A stretch of 64,000 nucleotides of DNA from G963667675 sp965249215 (GTDB taxonomy: Bacteria; Chloroflexota; Dehalococcoidia; Lucifugimonadales; UBA3495). The notes under the pieces are model-generated. The model ran no database searches. It worked only from the letters and a program-made list of their open reading frames with translations, and was not told the DNA's origin. Shown piece by piece: positions 34,549-43,600 of the stretch. The stretch is from positions 806,001 to 870,000 of the forward strand of contig CBDFLN010000001.1 of the NCBI GenBank assembly GCA_965249215.1, written 5' to 3'. The translations under genes and the position numbers were made by a program. Every line of letters starts with the position of its first letter. The first letter of the stretch is position 1.

Positions 34549-36267
34549 CCCGAATCCACCGAAGGAGGGCGTCGGGTTAGCGTCCTGAAGCGGCAAGAAG
34601 GTGCTCCTGTGCTTCTGGGATAATGGTTTTGTAGCAAAAAACCGACCCCGGAAAAGGAGCACCCAATAGATGCTGCCACGCAACCACCCCGACCGGATCC
34701 AAATCACCTTCGACGACCGCCGCTTGGTGGCCAATGCCGGGCTGCTCCTTCCGGCCACCCTGGCGCGGCACCTCGGCCTGCCCGAACTCGTCCGGCAGCG
34801 CCTCGACCTGGGCGATGCCCCGGGGCGGGCGAACACGAGCGACAAGATGATGACGCTGGTGGCGTCTGCGCTGGCTGGGGGCGACTGCATTGACGACGCC
34901 GATGTGTTGCGCACCGGGGGGACGGCCTGCACCCTGGGCGGCACGGTCAAGGCGCCATCCACCCTGGGCACCTTCCTGCGCAGCTTCCGGTGGGGCCACG
35001 TCCGTCAACTCGACCGGGTGAGCCGCGAGTTGCTGGCCCGGGCTTGGCAGGCCGGGGCGGGACCCGGCGACGGGCCCCTGACCATTGACCTGGACTCCAC
35101 CATCTGCGAGACCTACGGACTGGCCAAGGAGGGCGCACGCCACCACGGCTATACCGGCAAGCGGGGCTATCACCCGCTGTTGGCCGTCGCCGCCGGCACC
35201 GGCGACGTGCTGATGTCCCGGCTGCGCGAGGGCCGCGCCAACACCGCCCGGGGCGCCGCCCACTTTCTGCGGGAGACGGTGGGGCGGGTACGCTACGCCG
35301 GGGCCAACGGACGACTCACGCTACGGGCCGACAGCGGGTTCTACACTCATGGCGTGGTATCCGTCTGCCGCAAGATGGATGTCCGCTTCTCCATCACCAT
35401 CCGCCAGCACAAGAGCCTGCGCAATCTCATCGAGACGATACCCGAGGATGCCTGGACTCCCATTCCCTACTGGATGGACGGCGCCGCCGATGTGGCCGAG
35501 ACCACCTGCACTCCCTTCCAGAGTGAACCTGACGCCGCGCCGGTGCGGCTCATCGTCCGGCGTGTGAAGCCCACGCCCGGTTCCCAGTTGGCCCTCTTCG
35601 CCAAATACAGCTATCACGGCTTCATCACCGACCGGGACGGGGAGTTGCTCGAACTGGAGGCTGACCATCGCCGCCACGCCGAGATCGAGAATGCCATACG
35701 CGACCTCAAGTACGGCGTCGGGCTCAACCATCTCCCCTCGGGCCGCTTCGCCGCCAACGGCGCCTGGCTGGCCGTCCAGACGATGGCCCACAACCTGGCC
35801 CGCTGGACCGCGCGGATCGGTCTGGGAGAGCGGATAGCCACCACCAAGACCCTCCGGCGGCGGTTCTTCTCCCTGGCCGGACGGCTCACCCGCTCGGCAC
35901 GCCGGTTGACCCTGCATCTTCCGGATCGCTGGCCTTGGGCTGAGAAGTTCAGCCGCGCCTTGGCCCGGCTGCGAGCCATTCCACTCCCGGCCTGACGGCA
36001 CCGTCGGCGACCGACCCACCCACCGGACAACCGAAGATCCCCGCAGACTCGCGCCAGCCCGGTCCGAGAGAGTTCCCTGCTGCGTATTCTCTCGCCATCC
36101 CGCGCATCGCAGCTCCTGCAGACGCCCATAGGGGCCCCTGTGCGGCGATGAAGACCGTCCGCCGACCTCCCTACCCCAAATGGAACCCAGGCTATTTCCC
36201 CTGTAGCTCCCTCATCCCCCTTCCGCTTTCCTCACGCCGTCCATCGGTGTCCTTCGGTGGATTCGGG
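34549..36267 (+). mobile_element. IS1380-family insertion sequence, copy A
   Basis: 1719 bp. Terminal inverted repeats of 18 bp: CCCGAATCCACCGAAGGA at the left end and its exact complement at the right end. Flanked by the 5-bp target duplication GTAAG (34544-34548 and 36268-36272). Removing the element and one GTAAG restores the Calx-beta reading frame (SVRFNVNF). It carries one transposase gene and about 270 bp of non-coding sequence after it. It differs from copy B at only one base that I can see (C at 36080, T at 39344), so both are recent. Confidence 0.95.
34670..35995 (+). CDS. IS1380-family transposase, copy A
   Basis: 441-residue DDE transposase. DLDSTICETYG holds the first catalytic Asp (near residue 142), LRADSGFYTHGV the second (near 220), and the HRRHAEIENAIRDLKYGVGL region near 335 the Glu. 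The pattern and length fit IS1380. GGAAAAGGAG lies before ATG 34670. The open frames on the opposite strand are high-GC shadows. Intact, so probably active. Confidence 0.93.
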   Translation: MLPRNHPDRIQITFDDRRLVANAGLLLPATLARHLGLPELVRQRLDLGDAPGRANTSDKMMTLVASALAGGDCIDDADVLRTGGTACTLGGTVKAPSTLGTFLRSFRWGHVRQLDRVSRELLARAWQAGAGPGDGPLTIDLDSTICETYGLAKEGARHHGYTGKRGYHPLLAVAAGTGDVLMSRLREGRANTARGAAHFLRETVGRVRYAGANGRLTLRADSGFYTHGVVSVCRKMDVRFSITIRQHKSLRNLIETIPEDAWTPIPYWMDGAADVAETTCTPFQSEPDAAPVRLIVRRVKPTPGSQLALFAKYSYHGFITDRDGELLELEADHRRHAEIENAIRDLKYGVGLNHLPSGRFAANGAWLAVQTMAHNLARWTARIGLGERIATTKTLRRRFFSLAGRLTRSARRLTLHLPDRWPWAEKFSRALARLRAIPLPA

Positions 36268-36272
36268 GTAAG

Positions 36273-37812
36273 GTTTAACGTCAACTTCGCAGACGACAAT
36301 GACTGCGACGACGAGGATTTCAGCCTGGGCTTCAGCGGGTTACCGGACGACGTGAGAACGGGCACCCAGGCGGCCCCAACCGTTGCCATCGAGGACGACG
36401 ACAACTGTGTGGTCAACATCAGTGCATCGCCCACGAACCCCGCGGAGAACAGCAACGTTACCGTCACGGTAAGCATCCCGTCCAATAGCCCCATCAGCAA
36501 CCGGTCGCTGTCCATCCCGGTGGTAGTGGCCGCGGGGACGGCCGAGGCAGATGACTACTCGGTATCCGGTCTGCCGGTGACGATCAGCCCCGGCTCAAGA
36601 AGCGCCACCTTCACCATCAGCGTCAGCGAGGACGCCCTGGAGGACTGCGAGAACGACACGGTGATAGCGAGATTCGGCGCGAGGAGGGGCTTCCCTGACA
36701 ACGTGGTAACGGGGTCGTCCACCGGCGTAACCATCGTGATACAGGACGACGAGCCGACGCGAGATTGCCAGTACGTCGTCACTTATGACCGAAGCTCGTA
36801 CAGCGGCGACGAGGGAGATTCGGTGTCTCCTGTGATTTCCATTACCCCCACCCCCAACAGGAGCATCACCGTCGGCTTGACGGCGACTACAGGGACCACT
36901 GAGAGCGGAGATTACACGAGGACCGCAACCCAGGCGAGGTTCAATGCTACGACAACCAGCGTAGGGTTTAACGTCAACTTCGCAGACGACAATGACTGCG
37001 ACGACGAGGATTTCAGCCTGGGCTTCAGCGGGTTACCGGACGACGTGGAAACGGGCACCCAGGCGGCCCCCGACGTGGACATCGACGATCTGGATACTTG
37101 CAAGCTGAAGTTCTCCGGTGGATCGGACATTAGCCTAACGGAGGGAGGCTCGGCGCGGCGCGTAACGGTGGAGTTCTTGGACGGTATCACCACCGACCGG
37201 CAGGTGACGGTGCCGATTGACGTCAGGGGCAGCGGCGCCTATAGCTTCACCGGCCTGAATAGCCAGGATGAGTTGGTATTCAGGGCCAATGCCAGGTCAG
37301 ATAGCTTCAACATGGCCGCTGGTCAGGACACAGATTGCGATCACGAAAGCCTAACCCTGGAACTTGGGAGCCCTGCCCCGTCCGACGTAAGGTTGAGCAC
37401 CCCCAATGAAGTGGGCGTTAACATCACCGACGACGACGATTGTGTGACGGCGCCTATCATCACGATCGCCCGGCACAGCAACACTGCCGAAACAATCGAC
37501 GAAGGCGAGAGCGCCGACTTCACCCTGACAGCATCCCCTGCTCCGACGTCCAAAATTACGGTACGGGTACACATCGGAGATATGGGCAGCTACCTTGAAA
37601 GGCCCCTGCCTTCCAACTGCCCTTCGCCCCAGCCGCCACTCTTCGTCACCACTTGCAACGTAAGTATCAACGCCAATAGCAGCACGGGATCCCTAGCTCT
37701 CTCAACGCTAGACGACACCCGCGACGAGGACCACGGGACCATAACGGTTACAGTCCAGTCTGGTGCGGGCTATTCCGTCGGCAGCCCGTCGGCAGCTACT
37801 GTCGCCGTTAAG
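36273..37812 (+). pseudogene. Calx-beta/metalloprotease protein 2, middle segment
   Basis: Middle of the interrupted copy 2 gene, open in the frame of 36274. It holds Calx-beta modules nearly identical to copy 1 (DNDCDDEDFSLGFSGLPDDV twice, VAIEDDDNC, VDIDDLDTCKLKF, then HIGDMGSYLERPLPSNC). It ends at the second IS after target bases TTAAG. A continuous ORF from 36148 to 37887 exists only because IS ends on both sides happen to be open. Confidence 0.85.
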
Positions 37813-39531
37813 CCCGAATCCACCGAAGGAGGGCGTCGGGTTAGCGTCCTGAAGCGGCAAGAAGGTGCTCCTGTGCTTCTGGGATAATGGTTTTGTAGCA
37901 AAAAACCGACCCCGGAAAAGGAGCACCCAATAGATGCTGCCACGCAACCACCCCGACCGGATCCAAATCACCTTCGACGACCGCCGCTTGGTGGCCAATG
38001 CCGGGCTGCTCCTTCCGGCCACCCTGGCGCGGCACCTCGGCCTGCCCGAACTCGTCCGGCAGCGCCTCGACCTGGGCGATGCCCCGGGGCGGGCGAACAC
38101 GAGCGACAAGATGATGACGCTGGTGGCGTCTGCGCTGGCTGGGGGCGACTGCATTGACGACGCCGATGTGTTGCGCACCGGGGGGACGGCCTGCACCCTG
38201 GGCGGCACGGTCAAGGCGCCATCCACCCTGGGCACCTTCCTGCGCAGCTTCCGGTGGGGCCACGTCCGTCAACTCGACCGGGTGAGCCGCGAGTTGCTGG
38301 CCCGGGCTTGGCAGGCCGGGGCGGGACCCGGCGACGGGCCCCTGACCATTGACCTGGACTCCACCATCTGCGAGACCTACGGACTGGCCAAGGAGGGCGC
38401 ACGCCACCACGGCTATACCGGCAAGCGGGGCTATCACCCGCTGTTGGCCGTCGCCGCCGGCACCGGCGACGTGCTGATGTCCCGGCTGCGCGAGGGCCGC
38501 GCCAACACCGCCCGGGGCGCCGCCCACTTTCTGCGGGAGACGGTGGGGCGGGTACGCTACGCCGGGGCCAACGGACGACTCACGCTACGGGCCGACAGCG
38601 GGTTCTACACTCATGGCGTGGTATCCGTCTGCCGCAAGATGGATGTCCGCTTCTCCATCACCATCCGCCAGCACAAGAGCCTGCGCAATCTCATCGAGAC
38701 GATACCCGAGGATGCCTGGACTCCCATTCCCTACTGGATGGACGGCGCCGCCGATGTGGCCGAGACCACCTGCACTCCCTTCCAGAGTGAACCTGACGCC
38801 GCGCCGGTGCGGCTCATCGTCCGGCGTGTGAAGCCCACGCCCGGTTCCCAGTTGGCCCTCTTCGCCAAATACAGCTATCACGGCTTCATCACCGACCGGG
38901 ACGGGGAGTTGCTCGAACTGGAGGCTGACCATCGCCGCCACGCCGAGATCGAGAATGCCATACGCGACCTCAAGTACGGCGTCGGGCTCAACCATCTCCC
39001 CTCGGGCCGCTTCGCCGCCAACGGCGCCTGGCTGGCCGTCCAGACGATGGCCCACAACCTGGCCCGCTGGACCGCGCGGATCGGTCTGGGAGAGCGGATA
39101 GCCACCACCAAGACCCTCCGGCGGCGGTTCTTCTCCCTGGCCGGACGGCTCACCCGCTCGGCACGCCGGTTGACCCTGCATCTTCCGGATCGCTGGCCTT
39201 GGGCTGAGAAGTTCAGCCGCGCCTTGGCCCGGCTGCGAGCCATTCCACTCCCGGCCTGACGGCACCGTCGGCGACCGACCCACCCACCGGACAACCGAAG
39301 ATCCCCGCAGACTCGCGCCAGCCCGGTCCGAGAGAGTTCCCTGTTGCGTATTCTCTCGCCATCCCGCGCATCGCAGCTCCTGCAGACGCCCATAGGGGCC
39401 CCTGTGCGGCGATGAAGACCGTCCGCCGACCTCCCTACCCCAAATGGAACCCAGGCTATTTCCCCTGTAGCTCCCTCATCCCCCTTCCGCTTTCCTCACG
39501 CCGTCCATCGGTGTCCTTCGGTGGATTCGGG
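37813..39531 (+). mobile_element. IS1380-family insertion sequence, copy B
   Basis: 1719 bp, same 18-bp inverted repeats and same orientation as copy A. Flanked by the 5-bp target duplication TTAAG (37808-37812 and 39532-39536). Removing it joins ATVAVK to DNDLPAVANLRANG, restoring the host frame. Confidence 0.95.
37934..39259 (+). CDS. IS1380-family transposase, copy B
   Basis: Protein identical to the copy A transposase as translated (441 residues, same DDE motifs and ribosome-binding site). The two copies flank a 1.5-kb fragment of the host gene, so together they could in principle act as a composite unit or drive deletion between them by recombination. Confidence 0.93.
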   Translation: MLPRNHPDRIQITFDDRRLVANAGLLLPATLARHLGLPELVRQRLDLGDAPGRANTSDKMMTLVASALAGGDCIDDADVLRTGGTACTLGGTVKAPSTLGTFLRSFRWGHVRQLDRVSRELLARAWQAGAGPGDGPLTIDLDSTICETYGLAKEGARHHGYTGKRGYHPLLAVAAGTGDVLMSRLREGRANTARGAAHFLRETVGRVRYAGANGRLTLRADSGFYTHGVVSVCRKMDVRFSITIRQHKSLRNLIETIPEDAWTPIPYWMDGAADVAETTCTPFQSEPDAAPVRLIVRRVKPTPGSQLALFAKYSYHGFITDRDGELLELEADHRRHAEIENAIRDLKYGVGLNHLPSGRFAANGAWLAVQTMAHNLARWTARIGLGERIATTKTLRRRFFSLAGRLTRSARRLTLHLPDRWPWAEKFSRALARLRAIPLPA

Positions 39532-39536
39532 TTAAG

Positions 39537-40634
39537 GATAACGACCTGCCTGCCGTGGCCAATCTCCGCGCGAATGGCCACATGGAGAGCGGTCAAATCA
39601 AACTGCGCTGGGACAAGATTTCGGATGCCACCACCTATGACGTGCGGTATGAACAGTGCGGCTCCGGTCGATGCGAGATTCCAGCTGGCGCGCCTGGGCC
39701 AGCCTGGACGCTGGCGCCCGGCCAGACCGGCAAGGACGCGCTGAACATGATGGCAACGGAGTTGTCATTCGGGGGCCTGCCAACTAACCGGATTGTGGCG
39801 AGCCACCTCTACCAGGTTTCCGTCCAAGCGGTACACGCCGACCGTGCGGTGACTTCCCGTTCTCCTTGGTCGGACCCCGTCATGGTATATCCGACGACAG
39901 GGGCTCCGGCGACCAACGCAACCAACCAACACGGCTGGCCGCTGGTGAGGGTCGCCGGGGTGGATTCCTTCACATTCATCGAAGACGGGCTGTACAGCTA
40001 CTACATCTGCACGCCCGTCGACGACCATCCGGCACTGGGGTCAGGCTATGACAAGCCACAGCCTTTGCCAGGGACGTTCACGACGGGTGACGTGACGGGG
40101 GCGGCGAACACCTGGGTAGATGCCGTCAAGTGGGTCGATGGAGGCACCAACATAGTCCGGATGGATTACGTCGACGTAGTCGGCACTCACAATCCACACA
40201 ATTTGTGCATGAATCCTTCTGTCAACGCCTATCACAGTTTCAACCAGGTGATATTCATGGATGACCAAGCGGCGACGGTTTACTGCCAGAGCGCCCTTGC
40301 CTTTGCTTGCTGGGCCAGGGACGGCGACTTTTCGAGTTCCCCTGAGAAACACTCGATCATAGTGCGGACCGACCTGGCGCTTCTGAGCACAAGGCTGAGC
40401 CAGACACCCGCCTTTGACTGGGCGGATATGGTCAAAGAAGGGTGCTCATTGTTCAAACATGTTCTGGCGCACGAGTTCGGGCACGCCCTGGGGCTCGACG
40501 ACCATGTGAATGAACCCAACTCCATCATGGACGGTCGAGAATGGGATGACAACAAGCAGCTCTGCGCGCCGTCGGCCAACGATGTCGTCGCCGTCAAGGC
40601 TAACTACCAATCCCGTAACCAAGGAGGCCCATAA
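39537..40634 (+). pseudogene. Calx-beta/metalloprotease protein 2, C-terminal segment with intact zinc motif
   Basis: Last part of the copy 2 gene; GTG 39555 is the first internal start. It has a fibronectin III domain (LPAVANLRANGHMESGQIKLRW) and a metzincin-like domain with HEFGHALGLDDH (from 40470) and SIMDG. Unlike copy 1 it has Asp or His in the third ligand position, so this domain looks like a better zinc protease. Cut off from its signal peptide, it could be made only as a cytoplasmic 350-residue fragment. The stop TAA overlaps the lipoprotein ATG as TAATG, with AAGGAGG before it. Confidence 0.8.
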
Positions 40635-43600
40635 TGTCCGTCTGCCGAATGGTCATACTCCTGGCCGCCCTTGTTGCGCTGGCGGTCCTGGCCGCCTGTG
40701 GGGGCTCTTCTCCGGCGGAACCGGAATACCTGACGACGGAGATAGCTCCCTGCACGGCCATTGACGGCGCCTCCGTGGACCCGTGCGAACCCTACGAGGC
40801 CGGGCCTGGCCTCGTCCGAACGAGCAGTCCCGGCTGCCCCGGCGGCCCCTGCCCAGTGAGTTACTACCTCAAGGGGGGTATAGGTGGGTGGTATCCCTGG
40901 ATGACGGGCCACGTCGTTATTCGGGGCACCTACGTTCCTAACACCGTCCGCTGCACCACCGGCCACGGGCCGGGCAATCTCAGCGGGGCCGTTGCAAACG
41001 CCATCCACAAGGACTGGTATCACCCGGCGTTCACCTCGGCCATCAAATGCTTTTCGGACGTGAGGGTGAACGCCTACATTCTCGGCTCAGGGCCGTCAAC
41101 CCTGACGGTCATGCTCACTTATGACCTCATGGTAGACTCCCAGCAGAAGAACCCGTCCAACGAAGACATACGAGACCGCGGTGAGCGGGCGCTAATTGAG
41201 GGCGGACGCCTTCCGTTCAGGTCCTACCCATCGGGCGGTATAGGCGGCAGGGAGGAGATACTGTTCCTCGCCCCCGCCCCGTCCGCCCTGGTCCAATCGT
41301 GGTGGGCCTACGAGACCTGGGACGTGCAGCGACGTGACGACGGCACCGTGATAGCGGTCCACCCCGACAAAGACCGCAGGCGGGGGGACCAGAGTTACTT
41401 CACAACACACCAGACCACCCTGGAAATGACCATCCCCGCGTTTACCACGGCGGTCACCACAGCTCACCAGGACCGCGTTACCGAGACCGGCGGACGCGTC
41501 GCCGTCGGCACCGGCTACCCCATGCTGGTCACCGACGCCAATCAGCTGGCCACGTTTAATACCGCCGTCGGCGCGGACACCCATCCCAGCGGCCCGGCTG
41601 TTTCGCCGCCGCCGCCGTGCGGTCTCATCGTACCAACTCCGGCAGACAATCCGGGTCTGATGCGTGACTGCCTGGACCTGCTGGTCAGCAAGGACACCCT
41701 CCGGGGGACGGCGACCCTCAATTGGGACACCGGGACCGCCATGACCGCTTGGGACGGCATCACCGTTGCGGGCACCCCCCAGCGGGTGACCAAGCTGGAG
41801 TTGCCCAGCAAGAGACTCACGGGGAGCATTCCCTACAGAATTAGCGATGTCATCGGGTTGACTCACCTGGACCTGAAAAGCAACTCCCTAACGGGGGAGA
41901 TTCCCAAGTCCCTGGAAGATCTCACTAACCTCCTGTCCCTGAAGCTTTCGGGAAACACTTTCACCGGCTGCATCCCGCTGGGTCTCAAGGACGTGGCCAC
42001 CAACGACCTGTCCTCTCTGAATCTTCTTTACTGTGAGCCGCCCGCACCGGAGGGACTGGCCGCGGGAACTGTTGGTGAGTCCAGTGTGTCATTGGCCTGG
42101 ACGGCAGTGGCCAACACCGCGAAGTACCGCGTCGAGTACTGGGAGGAGGATGACAGTGATTGGACTGTGGACGACGACACCATCACCACCGCTTCCCATA
42201 CGGTGGACGGGCTGTCCTGCGACGGCGAGTACCAGTTCCGGGTGAGCGCCTACGGCAGCGGGACGGTATATGCCGCCGCGTGGAGTGAGCCCTCAGTCGT
42301 AGTGACTACAACAACAACGGAATGCGTCTCCCCAGTGTTTGACGAGGAGAGCTATACCTTCTCCATCGCTGAGGACGCCAACTTGGGGGCGGCCGTCGGG
42401 AGCGTGTCGGCCCAAGATCCGCAGCAATCCGATACAGTGACGTACAGCATCACCAAGGGGAACGACGACGGGCTGTTCACCATAGGCAGCGGCGGGAACA
42501 TTACGGTGGCGTTGGCCCTTGACCACGAGACCAGCCCGGTCCACACCCTGACCGTCCAGGCGACCGACGGGACCAACTCCACGACTGTAGCGGTCGAAAT
42601 CACCGTCATCGACGTGGTCGATGATGCACCGCCTGCTCCCTCACGGCTCACGGCGACCCTGGCCGGCGGGACCTTTACCATATCCTGGACAGCCCTGGAC
42701 GGGGCGGCCAAGTACGAGGTGCAGCACACCACCGATGCGGCGGACGCCGCGACGGTGACGTGGACGGCCCTGCCGGAGACCACCGGCGTGAGCGTAACTT
42801 ACGCTCCGGATGGCGGGCCTGCCTGCAGCACGGAGTACCGGTTCCGGGCGAGGGCCTACGGGGACGGCGCTAGCTACATCGAGATGTGGGGCGCGGAGTC
42901 TAGTGCGGAGTCGGTGGAGACGGCCACCTGTCCTCCAGAGTTTGGACAGGACTCCTATACATTCGAAGTGGCGGAGGACGCAGCGGTGGGGGATGCCGTG
43001 GGGACGGTATCAGCCGCCGACCCGGACCAAGCCGATATCCTGACTTATTCCATCACCGAGGGGAACGAGGACGGGAAATTTGCCATAGACGGCAGCACCG
43101 GGGCCATCACCGTGGCCGTTGCGCTGGACTACGAGACAACTTCCGAGTACACCATGACGGTGGAGGTCTCGGACGGCAATGGCGGGAGCGACACCGCCGC
43201 GGTGACGGTGACCGTTACCGACGTGGCGGAGGATGCGCCGCCGACGCCCTCGGGGGTTGGGGCAGCGCTGGCCGGCGGGACGTTCACCATATCCTGGACT
43301 GCGCTGGACGGGGCGGCCAAGTACGAGGCCCAGCACACCACAGATGCGGCCGACGCTGCCACGGTGACCTGGGCGGCCCTGCCGGAGACCACCGGCGTGC
43401 GTGTGACTTACGCTCCCGACGGCGGCCCGGCCTGCAGCACGGAGTACCGGTTCCGGGTGAGGGCCTACGGGGACGGCACTAACTACACCGAGATGTGGGG
43501 GGTGGATTCGGATGCGGTGTCGGTGGAGACAGACGGCTGCGCGCCAGCATTTGATCAGGACTCCTATACATTCGAGGTGGCTGAGGATGCAGCGGTGGGA

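Noticed and set aside
35321..36019. Long minus-strand frames inside both IS1380 copies
   Set aside because: They mirror the high-GC transposase codons, lack ribosome-binding sites and show no domain; IS1380 elements carry one gene.
34549..39531. Composite transposon bounded by the two IS1380 copies
   Set aside because: Each IS has its own different 5-bp duplication and the DNA between them is continuous host gene, so they are two independent insertions.
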